Source: Frateuria flava
Lineage (GTDB): Bacteria; Pseudomonadota; Gammaproteobacteria; Xanthomonadales; Rhodanobacteraceae
NCBI RefSeq assembly: GCF_017837635.1
Contig: NZ_JAGJRS010000026.1
Location: 1-64,000 of the forward strand
Length of the DNA stretch: 64,000 nt
Direction: 5' to 3'
Shown here piece by piece: positions 8,304 to 16,797 of the stretch. The notes beneath the pieces were generated by a model, which ran no database searches, was not told the origin of the DNA, and saw only the letters and a program-made list of their open reading frames with translations. The translations under genes were made by a program, and so were the position numbers. Numbering within the stretch: position 1 is the first letter of the stretch; each line of letters begins with the position of its first letter.

Positions 8304-9077
8304 ATGCTTCGCCGTACCTTTCCCCTTCTCGCCACCGCGCTGCTGCTCGCTCCCGCGTTGGGCGCGCGCGCGACCGACCGTACACCGGGCGCCGGCCTGC
8401 ACGAGCTGGCCGACACCGAACTGAACGCCATGCGTGGCCGCTTCACCGTCGACGACCACACCGTGGCCTGGTTCGGGGTGACCATGATTTCGACCTGGCA
8501 GACCGCCAGTGGCCAGCTGCTGCAGGGGACGTTGGCCTTTGGCATGGATTTCGGCAACGGCAAGGGCCAGCCCACGCTCACCTTCACACCCAGCGTGACC
8601 CTCACCAGGGCCGACGCACCGGTGCCGATGCCGGCCACCGGCAGCCGCAGCGTCGACGGCAGCGGGCTGGCGAACGTGGGCGGCCTGCTGCAGAGCGTGC
8701 AGGTGGCCGGCGATGGCAACCTCGCCAGCAACGTGACCCGCCTGACCCTCCGCGATGGCCACGCACCCACCGTCAGCGGCACCGGCACCGGCACCGGCAC
8801 CGGCGGCGTCAGTCTCAGTGATGGCGACGCCAGTGTCGCCGTTGGCCTTGACGGCCAGTCCGCCGGCGTGCGGCTGTCCGTCGAGGGCCAGGGCACGGTG
8901 CAGCAATGGATCCGCAACGGCAGCCTCGGCCAGAGCGTGCAGCTCGCCGCGGATAGCCAGAGCGTGAGCAATCGGCTGGAGATCGACCTGGTCCGCCAGG
9001 TGTCCGCGGCCAACACGCCGCTTGCGCTGAACGTGGCGCAGGCGATCGGCCTCACCCGAGGCATCGCAGGGAACTGA
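8304..9077 (+). CDS. FapE-like exported protein with degenerate amyloid repeats
   Basis: 257 residues, signal peptide ending around ALGARA. The segment AGLHELADTELNAMRGRF (30-47) resembles the short 'L-x-D-x-E-L-x-x-x-R-G' block seen at the N-terminus of several small proteins of fap clusters. Two sections echo the operon's amyloid repeat in weaker form: residues 126-143 (QSVQVAGDGNLASN) and 206-223 (QSVQLAADSQSVSN). Residues 159-168 are a GT-rich run encoded by a GGCACC hexamer repeat. Its place between fapD and fapF matches fapE, an extracellular minor fibre component in Pseudomonas; I leave the symbol blank because sequence similarity cannot be confirmed by eye. Confidence 0.75.
   Translation: MLRRTFPLLATALLLAPALGARATDRTPGAGLHELADTELNAMRGRFTVDDHTVAWFGVTMISTWQTASGQLLQGTLAFGMDFGNGKGQPTLTFTPSVTLTRADAPVPMPATGSRSVDGSGLANVGGLLQSVQVAGDGNLASNVTRLTLRDGHAPTVSGTGTGTGTGGVSLSDGDASVAVGLDGQSAGVRLSVEGQGTVQQWIRNGSLGQSVQLAADSQSVSNRLEIDLVRQVSAANTPLALNVAQAIGLTRGIAGN
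8778..8807 (+). repeat. In-frame GGCACC hexamer tandem repeat
   Basis: Four tandem GGCACC units followed by GGCGGC, inside the FapE-like gene, encoding alternating Gly-Thr. Copy changes would alter protein length without a frameshift. Confidence 0.8.
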
Positions 9078-9124
9078 AACGCGCGCCACCGCCCGGCACG
9101 CCTTCGGTCCAGGGGAGCAAACAC

Positions 9125-10444
9125 ATGCACAAGACCTTGTTAGCCACCGCGGTGGCCTGCGGGCTGTTGATCAGCCTGCCCTTCGATCTCGCCGCGCAGG
9201 AGGCACCCACGCCGCAGGACGAAGCGCAGGTGCAGACTCTGCTGGCCCAGCTGCAGGCGTTGAAAGCCAGCTACGCGCAGCAGGTACGCCAGCTGCGCGA
9301 GCTGGACATGCAGGTGCAGGCGCTGCAGGCGAAACTGGCCGGCAAGACCGCGCCCGCCGCCCTGCCCGCGCCGGGTGGCACGCCGCCGCCTGCCCAGATC
9401 GCGCAGGCCGCTACGCCGCCGCCCGACGAGGGTACCCGCGCCGGCAGCGCCGCCGAGGCCGAAGCCGCCCGCCAGGAGGCGCCCACGCGCAGCCTCAAGG
9501 ACGCGCTGCAGCAGGAGCACGCGCTGTTCGACCGCAAGTTCACGCTGGAGAACAGCGTCAGCTACGCCCGCTACGACCGCAGCCAGATCACCCTCAACGG
9601 CTTCCTGGCGCTGGACGCGATCTTCCTGGGCAACATCGCCATCGAGGACGTCAAGTCCGACTCGCTCACCTACAACCTGGCCGCCCGCTACGGCGTGAGC
9701 CCCCGCCTGACGCTGAACCTGGACGTGCCCTACCTCTACCGCAAGACGGTCTATCAGAAGGGTGGCGCCGGCGGTTCGGCCGCGGCCATCGCCGAAGAGG
9801 ACACCACCGGCGCGGGCCTGGGCGACCTCGGGCTGAGCGCCAACTACAAGCTGTTCGACGAAACCGGCTCGCGGCCGGATACCGTACTGACCGTCGGCAT
9901 CACCGCGCCGACCGGGCAATCGCCCTACGGCATCGACTGGAAGGTGCTGCAGCGCGGGGACGACCAGTACATCAGCTTCGCCGTGCCGGAGAAGCAGCCG
10001 ACCGGCAACGGCGTGTGGCAGGCCAACTTGGGACTGTCGGCGGTCAAGACCATGGACCCTGCGATCGTATTCGCCAACCTCGGCTACATCTATTCCCGGC
10101 CGCGCGACTTCGGCGACATCAACACCGATCCGGAAACCCGCAATCCGGGTTCGGTGAAGCTCGGCAATACCTACTACTTCGGCGCGGGCGTGGCGTTCGC
10201 GTTCAACGAGCGCACCAGCCTGAGCCTGTCCTTTGCCGACAAGCTCAGCGCCAAGGCCTCGCTGCGTTACAAGGGTGCGCCGTGGTCCAAGGTCATCGGT
10301 TCGGACGCCCACGCCGCGACTTTCAACATGGGCGTGACCCATGCGCTGAGCCAGCACACCACGCTGGTCACCCTGCTGGGCATCGGCCTGACGCCGGACG
10401 CACCGGACTTCAGCCTGAGCTTCAAGGTGCCGTACATGTTCTAG
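9125..10444 (+). CDS. fapF: FapF-like outer-membrane amyloid transporter
   Basis: 439 residues. A signal peptide (1-24) is followed by a heptad-patterned coiled coil (about 32-73, AQVQTLLAQLQALKASYAQQ), a proline/alanine linker (75-115), a short plug-like helix (TRSLKDALQQEHALF) and a C-terminal beta-barrel (about 140-439) ending in YMF, the terminal aromatic signal for outer-membrane insertion. FapF is a trimeric barrel gated by an N-terminal coiled coil that exports FapB, FapC and FapE; the domain order here is the same. The barrel also resembles the Phenol_MetA_deg family, to which general annotation may assign it. Last gene of the operon, facing the regulator gene. Confidence 0.85.
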   Translation: MHKTLLATAVACGLLISLPFDLAAQEAPTPQDEAQVQTLLAQLQALKASYAQQVRQLRELDMQVQALQAKLAGKTAPAALPAPGGTPPPAQIAQAATPPPDEGTRAGSAAEAEAARQEAPTRSLKDALQQEHALFDRKFTLENSVSYARYDRSQITLNGFLALDAIFLGNIAIEDVKSDSLTYNLAARYGVSPRLTLNLDVPYLYRKTVYQKGGAGGSAAAIAEEDTTGAGLGDLGLSANYKLFDETGSRPDTVLTVGITAPTGQSPYGIDWKVLQRGDDQYISFAVPEKQPTGNGVWQANLGLSAVKTMDPAIVFANLGYIYSRPRDFGDINTDPETRNPGSVKLGNTYYFGAGVAFAFNERTSLSLSFADKLSAKASLRYKGAPWSKVIGSDAHAATFNMGVTHALSQHTTLVTLLGIGLTPDAPDFSLSFKVPYMF

Positions 10445-10452
10445 CCGTGGGG

Positions 10453-10478
10453 GGCCGGGGTCGCGCGCGACCCCGGCC
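10453..10478. terminator. Perfect palindrome between fapF and the convergent regulator
   Basis: A 26-bp perfect inverted repeat, arms GGCCGGGGTCGC and complement, lies between two converging genes. It has no T-run on either side, so it is probably a bidirectional 3'-end stabiliser or a factor-assisted terminator. Confidence 0.6.
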
Positions 10479-10485
10479 AGAACAC

Positions 10486-11838
10486 TCAGGCGCTCGAATG
10501 CGCCAGTTCGTCCAGCGCCAAGCCGTGCTTCTTGCACAGGCGATAGACCGTGACCCGCGCGATGCCGAGCCGGCGCGCGCATTCGCTGACGTTGAAACGG
10601 GTCTCGCGCAGGCATGCGACCAGCGCGTCGCGTTCGGCCGACACGCGCACGCGATCCAGCGCGGCCGGCGCATGGCCGGGTCGCCCAGGCAGGTCCAGGT
10701 CATACACGCTGATCAGGGAATCTTCGGCGACCACCGCGGCCCGCTGCACGCGATTGACCAGCTCACGCACGTTGCCCGGCCACTGGAATGCGCGCAGCGC
10801 GCGGCGGGCGGCTGCGCTGAAGGCCAGCGCACGGCAGTCGTGTTGCTGGCGGAAGGTGTCCAGGAAGTGCTGCGCCAGCAGCTCCACGTCGCTTCCGCGA
10901 TCGCGCAGCGCAGGCATCTGCACGCGCAGCACGTTGAGTCGGTAGTAGAGATCCTGGCGGAAGCGGCCGGCGGCGACCGCCTTTTCCATGTCCACGTGGG
11001 TGGCGGCCAGCACGCGCACGTCCGCACGCAGGCTCTGGCTGCTGCCAACCCGCACGATCGTGCCCTCCTGCAGGAAGCGCAGCAGGCTGGTCTGTGCGTC
11101 CAGCGGCAGGTCGCCGATTTCGTCCAGAAATACGGTGCCGCCGCTGGCGCTCTCGATGTGGCCGATGCGGCGGGTGGTGGCGCCCGTGAAGGCGCCGCGT
11201 TCGTGGCCGAACAGTTCCGATTGCACCAGGTTGCCGGGCAATGCTCCGCAGTTGATTGCCACGAACGGCTGCGCCGCCCGGGGCGACAACTGGTGGATGA
11301 CGCGCGCGGCCACTTCCTTGCCGGTGCCGGTCTCGCCGGTGACCAGCACCGGCAGGTCCACGGGTGCGTATTTGCGCAGGCTGATGCGCAAGGCACGCAT
11401 CGCATCGCTGCTGCCGACCAGGCCGGGCATGTCCGGTTCGCTGCGCGCAGGCACACCGCCCTGGGCCAGGCGGTCAAGCGCTTCGTACAGGCGCGGGAAA
11501 TCGATGGGGCTGGTGAACACCGCCATGCAGTCGCGCAGGAGCGAAGTCACGCGTGGTTCGTGGGCGGGCGTCTCCGGCGAAACCAGCGCGATCCAGGGCA
11601 CGCCCGGATGCTCGGCGACCATGCCTTCCATCGCCTGGAGCGTGTCCAGGCCTCCCTGGCGCAAGTCGGCCAGTGCCACCACCACATCGCCATGGCGGGC
11701 GCCTACGCCGCTGGCCTGTACGTCGGCTACGCGCACCGGCCAGCCTGAACGAGCCAGTCCCTTGCGTTCGTCGCCGTCAGGCGTCCCAAACCAGACGACA
11801 CAGCGCCTGGGTGATGCCAATGCCGCGATCATCGCCAC
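10486..11838 (-). CDS. Sigma-54-dependent activator, VpsR-like
   Basis: 450-residue enhancer-binding protein. An N-terminal receiver-like region (about 1-130) shows no clear phosphoacceptor pattern, as in VpsR. The AAA+ core follows with Walker A GETGTGKE at 168-175, the sigma-54 contact loop GAFTGA at 215-220 and Walker B GGTVFLDE at 233-240. A Fis-type HTH is at 415-437 (FNVSECARRLGIARVTVYRLC). VpsR in Vibrio responds to c-di-GMP and drives biofilm genes. Here the gene converges on a fap operon with a sigma-54 promoter, so it is the obvious activator candidate. Start at 11838; an ATG at 11832 is equally possible. A Clp/CRP box lies about 80 bases upstream. Confidence 0.92.
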   Translation of the reverse strand: MAMIAALASPRRCVVWFGTPDGDERKGLARSGWPVRVADVQASGVGARHGDVVVALADLRQGGLDTLQAMEGMVAEHPGVPWIALVSPETPAHEPRVTSLLRDCMAVFTSPIDFPRLYEALDRLAQGGVPARSEPDMPGLVGSSDAMRALRISLRKYAPVDLPVLVTGETGTGKEVAARVIHQLSPRAAQPFVAINCGALPGNLVQSELFGHERGAFTGATTRRIGHIESASGGTVFLDEIGDLPLDAQTSLLRFLQEGTIVRVGSSQSLRADVRVLAATHVDMEKAVAAGRFRQDLYYRLNVLRVQMPALRDRGSDVELLAQHFLDTFRQQHDCRALAFSAAARRALRAFQWPGNVRELVNRVQRAAVVAEDSLISVYDLDLPGRPGHAPAALDRVRVSAERDALVACLRETRFNVSECARRLGIARVTVYRLCKKHGLALDELAHSSA

Positions 11839-11916
11839 CTCCGCCCCTGAACGGATGTCCTGTGTCGATCAGCCGGCCCCTGCCGACTGGGATGCCGCCC
11901 GTCCGGGACGGCGGAC

Positions 11917-11932
11917 TGTGATGGATATCACA
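11917..11932. promoter_or_regulatory. Perfect CRP/Clp-type operator upstream of the sigma-54 activator gene
   Basis: TGTGATGGATATCACA matches TGTGA-N6-TCACA with both half sites perfect. It is centred about 86 bases before the start of the VpsR-like gene. In Xanthomonadales the CRP homologue Clp binds this sequence and loses affinity when it binds c-di-GMP, so this site would tie the amyloid regulator to c-di-GMP level. It also lies just past the end of the SDR gene, whose transcript could read into the regulator. Confidence 0.7.
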
Positions 11933-11938
11933 AAACCG

Positions 11939-11949
11939 GGTGTAAGACC
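11939..11949 (+). promoter_or_regulatory. Near-match to the fap upstream motif beside the Clp box
   Basis: GGTGTAAGACC matches 10 of 11 positions of the GSTGTAACASS motif seen three times before the fap promoter. It lies 6 bases from the Clp box. This could be an autoregulatory site, but a single degenerate match may be chance. Confidence 0.3.
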
Positions 11950-11975
11950 TAACGACAGATGTTGTGAAGGCGAGG

Positions 11976-12797
11976 TCAACCCAGGAACAGGTCCGGCAGC
12001 AGCGCTGCGCCCGGCTGGACGGCATACCGGTCGAAATCGACCACGCCCTGCGCTCGCAGCACGTCTTCGTCGAGGTCGAAATGGCCACTGTACGCCCGCG
12101 CCGGACGCGTCAGGATGGCGTGGGCCGCGTCGGCGACGATGTCTGGCGTACGGCACTGCTCCGGCCGCACGCCCTCGATCATGCCGATGGCAGCGGTAGC
12201 GATCACCGTGCGCGGCCACAATGCATTGACCGCGATGCCGAGCGGGGCGAACTCCCCGCTCATGCCCAGCACACACAGGCTCATGCCCATCTTGGCGATG
12301 GTGTAGGCGGTATGCGGGGCAAACCACTTCGGATCCAGGCTCGGCGGCGGTGCCAGCATCAGCACATGCGGGTTGGCTGCGCGCTTGAGCAACGGCAGGC
12401 AGGCCTGGGTGACCAGGAACGTACCGCGCGTGTTGACCTGGTGCATCAGGTCGAAGCGCTTCATCGGCGTATCTTCCACGCCGGCCAGCCAGATCGCGCT
12501 GGCGTTGTTGACCAGGATGTCGATGCCGCCGAAGCGTTCGGCCGCCTGCGCCACTGCCGACCGCACCTGCTCTTCCTCGCGGATGTCCACCTTGAGCGCC
12601 AGCGCCTTGCCACCGGCTTCCTCCACGGCCGCCGCCGCGGTGTGGATGGTGCCTGGCAGCCGCGGGCTGGGCACCCCGCTCTTGGCGGCGATCACGATGT
12701 TGGCGCCGTCCCGCGCCGCGCGCAGCGCAATGGCCAGGCCGATGCCGCGCGAGGCGCCGGTAATGAAGAGGGTCTTGCCGGCCAGCGAGTCGTCCAT
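11976..12797 (-). CDS. SDR-family oxidoreductase (HSDL2-like)
   Basis: 273-residue short-chain dehydrogenase. The N-terminal Rossmann motif TGASRGIGLAIAL (14-26) binds NAD(P); DILVNNAS and the active-site Y-x3-K (TAYTIAKMGMS) are present. The unusual LMLAPPPSLDPKWF stretch before the catalytic Tyr and the NALWPRT segment match the hydroxysteroid-dehydrogenase-like-2 subgroup, whose substrate in bacteria is unknown. It lacks the SCP2 tail of the human protein. Start at 12797 (MDDSLAGKTLFITG); the in-frame extension upstream is arginine-rich and not homologous. Same strand as, and upstream of, the VpsR-like gene with about 137 bases between. Confidence 0.88.
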   Translation of the reverse strand: MDDSLAGKTLFITGASRGIGLAIALRAARDGANIVIAAKSGVPSPRLPGTIHTAAAAVEEAGGKALALKVDIREEEQVRSAVAQAAERFGGIDILVNNASAIWLAGVEDTPMKRFDLMHQVNTRGTFLVTQACLPLLKRAANPHVLMLAPPPSLDPKWFAPHTAYTIAKMGMSLCVLGMSGEFAPLGIAVNALWPRTVIATAAIGMIEGVRPEQCRTPDIVADAAHAILTRPARAYSGHFDLDEDVLRAQGVVDFDRYAVQPGAALLPDLFLG

Positions 12798-12925
12798 AGC
12801 GGGGCGTGCCTGGTGGGGAAGCGGCAGGATACTCCGCCGGCCGCACGGGCCCGGATGACAACCATCACTGGACGGGCGAAACGCAGCCCCCCACAGTGCT
12901 CCGGTCTGGACCGGGATGATCGCCG

Positions 12926-13849
12926 ATGGCCACGCTACTGCCTTTTCCCTCCCCTCCCACGGCGGCCACCACCCCTGCCGAGCCGGTCCTGCGTGTGCAC
13001 GGCGTGCGCAAGGCCTTCGAAGGACGCGAGGTGTTGCGCGGGGTCGACTGGCAGGTGCCGGCCGGGCGCGTGATCGGCCTGCTTGGCCGCAACGGCGCCG
13101 GCAAAACCACCTTGTTGCGCTGCCTGCTCGGCCTGGCGCCGATCGACGCCGGCGCGATCGAGCTGTTCGGCGCACCGATGACCGAGCCGGGCGGCGAACG
13201 CCTGCACCGGGTCGGCTTCGTCCCGCAGAATTTCGAGCTGTTCCCGTGGATGAAGGTGCGCGCCTACCTGGACTTCACAGCCGCCTTCTACGCGCGATGG
13301 AACCACGCGCTGGCCGCACGCCTGCTGCAGGAGTGGGAGCTCGATCCGAAGCAGAAGATCGGTCGGCTGTCGCAGGGACAACGGCAGAAACTGGCCATCG
13401 TGCGCGCGATCGCGCCGGAACCGGACCTGCTGGTGCTGGACGAGCCGGTCGCCAGTCTCGACCCGCAGGCGCGGCGCGCCTTCATGGCCGAGTTGCTTGC
13501 GCTGATGCGTGGGCCGGGCAAGACGGTGATCTTCTCGACCCACATCACCGCCGACCTGGAGCGCGCCGACGCCGATATCGCGCTGCTGCGCGACGGCCAC
13601 ATCCAGTTCACCCGACCGCTGGCCGAGCTGAAGGCGCGCCTGTCCCATGCGGTGCTCAATCGCCCGGCCGGCTGGCCGACGGCGCCAGCGCTGCCCGGCG
13701 TGATCAAGTCACGCATCGCCGGCGCCAGCCTGCACCTGCTGCTGGAAGACGTGCCGGCCGAGCGACTGCACCAGCTTGCCAAGGACGAGGACGCCAGCCT
13801 GCGCATCGAGATGCCCACGCTGGAAGACTTGTTCGTGGAACTGGCATGA
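12926..13849 (+). CDS. ABC transporter ATP-binding protein
   Basis: 307-residue ATPase subunit. Walker A GRNGAGKTT is at 54-62, the Q-loop is FVPQNFELF, the signature LSQGQRQKLAIVRAI follows and Walker B LLVLDEP precedes D-loop ASLDP and the switch His in FSTHI. The C-terminal 90 residues are a degenerate extension often seen in drug- or export-type ATPases (CcmA/NatA group). It overlaps the permease gene by ATGA, so the pair forms one exporter of unknown substrate. Confidence 0.92.
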   Translation: MATLLPFPSPPTAATTPAEPVLRVHGVRKAFEGREVLRGVDWQVPAGRVIGLLGRNGAGKTTLLRCLLGLAPIDAGAIELFGAPMTEPGGERLHRVGFVPQNFELFPWMKVRAYLDFTAAFYARWNHALAARLLQEWELDPKQKIGRLSQGQRQKLAIVRAIAPEPDLLVLDEPVASLDPQARRAFMAELLALMRGPGKTVIFSTHITADLERADADIALLRDGHIQFTRPLAELKARLSHAVLNRPAGWPTAPALPGVIKSRIAGASLHLLLEDVPAERLHQLAKDEDASLRIEMPTLEDLFVELA

Positions 13850-15249
13850 GGGCGATCGCCCAGCTCTGGCTGCTGCCGAGCCGGCAGATGCCGCTGCTGG
13901 GCGTCCTCGCCCACCTTTTGTGGCTGACGGCGATCGGCTGCCTGGTGTGGATCACGCCACATGCCGACGGTGCAGCGCTGGGCGCCGGCGTGCTGGCGAT
14001 GGGCAGCTGGTTCTGGCACCTGGGACTGGCCACCACGCTGCGCGGCGCCTGCCAGCCGGAGACCTTCCTGCTGCCTGCCTTCCGCCGCCGGCTGGCGGCC
14101 TTCGGCCTGCTCGACGCGGTGACCTGGGTCGGGCTACCCGCGCTGCTGGCGCTGGCCCTGGGCGTGCCGCACGTCCCGCTGGGCGGCGCGCTGCTGCTGC
14201 TCGCCGCGGTGATGGGCTTCGCGATGGGCGTGGAACGCTGGGTGAGCCTGCTGTTCTGGCCGCTGCTGGTGCTGGCCGGCTGGATGCCGGGCCTGGCCGC
14301 AGCGATCGTGCAGGACGCGCTGCACTCCCCGCTGACGCTGCCTCTGCTGCTGCTCCTGGCCCTACTGCTGCTGCGGCTCGCGCTGCATCCGATGCTGCGC
14401 GTGGTCGACCGGCCCGCGGATACCTCGCCGCTGGAAGGGCTGAGCCTCGGACGTAGCGCCAGCGCCGACACGGCGCCGCGGCGCAGTGCGCTCGGCCGGC
14501 GCTTCGAGGGCTGGTTCGATGCGATCGCGCAGCAGGCGATGGAACGTGCGCTGGCCCGTTACCGCGAGCGGCCATCCGCCGCTCGACGCCGCACACTCGT
14601 GCGCCGCCTGCTGCTGCCGCACGACAACGCCGCGGCGATCGGACTGCGCATCACGGTCATGGCGGTGTTCGCCACGCTGTACGTGGTGGTGGCGCTGCAC
14701 CGGAAGCATTTCAATGCGACCGTCGTCGGCGCCTATGCCGTGCTGATCGCGCTGGCCCGCTTCCCGCAGATCGGTCGTGGCATGCAGCGCATGCGCCCGA
14801 ACCTCGCCGACCTCTATCTGACGCTGGCGCCGGCCACGCGCGCCGAGTACCAGCAGACGCTGGCCGACGCCCTGCTGGTGCTGGTGCCGATCGGGACCGT
14901 GACCGCCCTGGCCTACACCGTCCTGGGCATCGTGCTGACCCATGCCGCGCAACCGGGCCTGATGCTGCTGGTCACGCTCGTGGTGGCGACCGGCGGCGGC
15001 CTGGTGGCATTGGCGGTGCACCTGATTGGGCCGCAAAACACGGTGGGGCGGCAGCTGGTCAACGCCGCCGTGCTGATCGGCACGATGGCGACGTACTGGG
15101 CCGGCGTCTGGCTGGTCGGTGCCCTGGGCTATGTCTTCGGCGGGGGGCTGCTCGCGCTGCTCACGCTCGGCTTCGGACTGGGAACGTGGTTGGCCGCGCA
15201 GCGCGAGTATCGGCGGCGCGCGCCGTTATTCGATGCACCGCTAGCGTGA
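13846..15249 (+). CDS. ABC transporter permease
   Basis: 467 residues, strongly hydrophobic, with at least ten predicted membrane segments in two groups (about 10-210 and 255-450), separated by a soluble arginine-rich loop (about 195-260). It has no recognised binding-protein or ATPase domain. The start at 13846 overlaps the stop of the ATPase gene. Its substrate cannot be deduced; no accessory genes accompany it. The fold looks like an ABC-2-type exporter subunit. Confidence 0.85.
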   Translation: MRAIAQLWLLPSRQMPLLGVLAHLLWLTAIGCLVWITPHADGAALGAGVLAMGSWFWHLGLATTLRGACQPETFLLPAFRRRLAAFGLLDAVTWVGLPALLALALGVPHVPLGGALLLLAAVMGFAMGVERWVSLLFWPLLVLAGWMPGLAAAIVQDALHSPLTLPLLLLLALLLLRLALHPMLRVVDRPADTSPLEGLSLGRSASADTAPRRSALGRRFEGWFDAIAQQAMERALARYRERPSAARRRTLVRRLLLPHDNAAAIGLRITVMAVFATLYVVVALHRKHFNATVVGAYAVLIALARFPQIGRGMQRMRPNLADLYLTLAPATRAEYQQTLADALLVLVPIGTVTALAYTVLGIVLTHAAQPGLMLLVTLVVATGGGLVALAVHLIGPQNTVGRQLVNAAVLIGTMATYWAGVWLVGALGYVFGGGLLALLTLGFGLGTWLAAQREYRRRAPLFDAPLA

Positions 15250-15286
15250 CGACTTGCCCTCTGCCGGAGGAGAGGGGAGCAAGGCG

Positions 15287-16642
15287 TCAAACCAGCGCTT
15301 TGACGAAGCGGCGCGGCGCGTTCTCGAAACCGCCGTTGGACATGAACACCACGTGGTCGCCCGGCCGCGCCTGGGCACGCAGCGCTTCGATCAGCGCATC
15401 GACCGTCGGCGCGGTGCGGCCCCGGCCCTGCAGCGCCTCGGTCACCCGCGCGGCGTCCCATGGCAGCTCCGGGCGGTGCAGGAACACCACCGCGTCCGCG
15501 TCCGCCAGCGATGGCGCCAGGCCTGCCGCGTGCGCGCCCAGGCGCATGGAGTTGGAACGCGGCTCCAGTGCCACCAGGATGCGCGCCTTGCCTACTTTGG
15601 CCCGCAGGCCGGCGAGGGTAGTGGCGATCGCGGTGGGGTGGTGCGCGAAGTCGTCGTAGACGCACACCTCGTTCACCTCGCCCACCTGTTCCATGCGCCG
15701 CTTGACGCTCTGGAAGCTGCCGAATGCCGGCAGCAGGACGCGCGGATCGGCACCGGCCGCGCTGGCGGCAGCCAGGGCCGCCAGCGCGTTGAGCACGCTG
15801 TGGTTACCCAGCAGCGACCAGCGCACTTCGCCGATCGCCTCGCCCCAGTGTTGCACGACGAAGGCCGAACCGTCGGGTTCGACCAGCCGCGCCTGCCAGT
15901 CGCCCCGGCCGATGCCAAAGGTTTCCACGGGCGTCCAGCAGCCCATCGTGAGCACTTCGGCAAGGTTGTCGTCATGGGCATTGACGATCAGCCGGCCGTT
16001 GCCCGGCACGGTGCGGACCAGGTGATGGAACTGGCGCTGGATCGCGGCCAGGTCAGGGAAGATGTCCGCGTGGTCGTACTCGAGGTTGTTGAGGATGGCG
16101 ATCCGCGGGCGGTAATGGACGAACTTCGAGCGCTTGTCGAAGAACGCCGTGTCGTACTCGTCGGCCTCGATCACGAACGGCGCGGACTTGGCGCCCAGTC
16201 GCGCGGAAACGCCGAAGTTGCCCGGTACGCCGCCAACCAGGAAGCCGGGGGCCCTGCCGGCGCTCTCGAGCAGGTGCGAGAGCAGACTGGTGGTGGTGGT
16301 CTTGCCGTGGGTACCGGCCACTGCCAGCACCTCGCGTCCGGCCAGCACGGTCTCGCCCAGCCACTGCGGGCCCGACACGTAACGCAGGCGCGCATCGAGC
16401 ATGTGCTCGACTGCCGGATTGCCCCGCGTCATCGCGTTGCCCACCACGACCAGGTCCGGCGCAGGGGTCAGGTGTGCGGCCGTATAGCCGTCCATCAGGC
16501 GGATGCCCAGCGCTTCGAGCTGGGTGCTCATCGGCGGGTAGACGGCGGCGTCGGAGCCTTCGACGGTCAGGCCCAGTTCGCGCGCGAGGGCGGCGACGCC
16601 GCCCATGAAGGTGCCGCAGATGCCGAGGATGTGCAGGCGCAT
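15287..16642 (-). CDS. mpl: UDP-N-acetylmuramate:L-Ala-gamma-D-Glu-meso-DAP ligase
   Basis: Recycles murein tripeptide by joining it to UDP-MurNAc. The 451-residue Mur-ligase architecture is clear: N-terminal nucleotide fold HILGICGTFMGGVAALARE, P-loop GTHGKTTTT at 110-118, the EADEYDTAFFDKRSKF segment that is diagnostic for Mpl, and the C-terminal domain with VYDDFAHHPTAI. Full length. Located among unrelated genes; downstream on the same strand, the end faces the ABC transporter pair. The REP doublet upstream (16677-16791) separates it from adk. Confidence 0.96.
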   Translation of the reverse strand: MRLHILGICGTFMGGVAALARELGLTVEGSDAAVYPPMSTQLEALGIRLMDGYTAAHLTPAPDLVVVGNAMTRGNPAVEHMLDARLRYVSGPQWLGETVLAGREVLAVAGTHGKTTTTSLLSHLLESAGRAPGFLVGGVPGNFGVSARLGAKSAPFVIEADEYDTAFFDKRSKFVHYRPRIAILNNLEYDHADIFPDLAAIQRQFHHLVRTVPGNGRLIVNAHDDNLAEVLTMGCWTPVETFGIGRGDWQARLVEPDGSAFVVQHWGEAIGEVRWSLLGNHSVLNALAALAAASAAGADPRVLLPAFGSFQSVKRRMEQVGEVNEVCVYDDFAHHPTAIATTLAGLRAKVGKARILVALEPRSNSMRLGAHAAGLAPSLADADAVVFLHRPELPWDAARVTEALQGRGRTAPTVDALIEALRAQARPGDHVVFMSNGGFENAPRRFVKALV

Positions 16643-16676
16643 GTGTTCCGAAACCCTCCCTCTCGCCGGATGGGAC

Positions 16677-16791
16677 TCCCCTCTCCCGCCGGGAGAGGGG
16701 CTGGGGGTGAGGGTACGGGGCTTGCGGGTGGGAGATTACGCTCCGGGCGCCCCCTCACCCCGGCCCTCTCCCCGGAGGGGAGAGGGAGCAG
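16677..16791. repeat. REP doublet (REPIN-like), CCCTCTCCCC family
   Basis: Two GC-rich palindromes in inverted orientation: CTCCCCTCTCCCGCCGGGAG onward at 16677-16714 and its mirror at 16750-16791, separated by about 36 bases. The same pair occurs at 21703-21867, with related forms at 53333-53431 and 61880-62027. Each half can fold into a hairpin. Confidence 0.8.
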
Positions 16792-16797
16792 ATTCCG

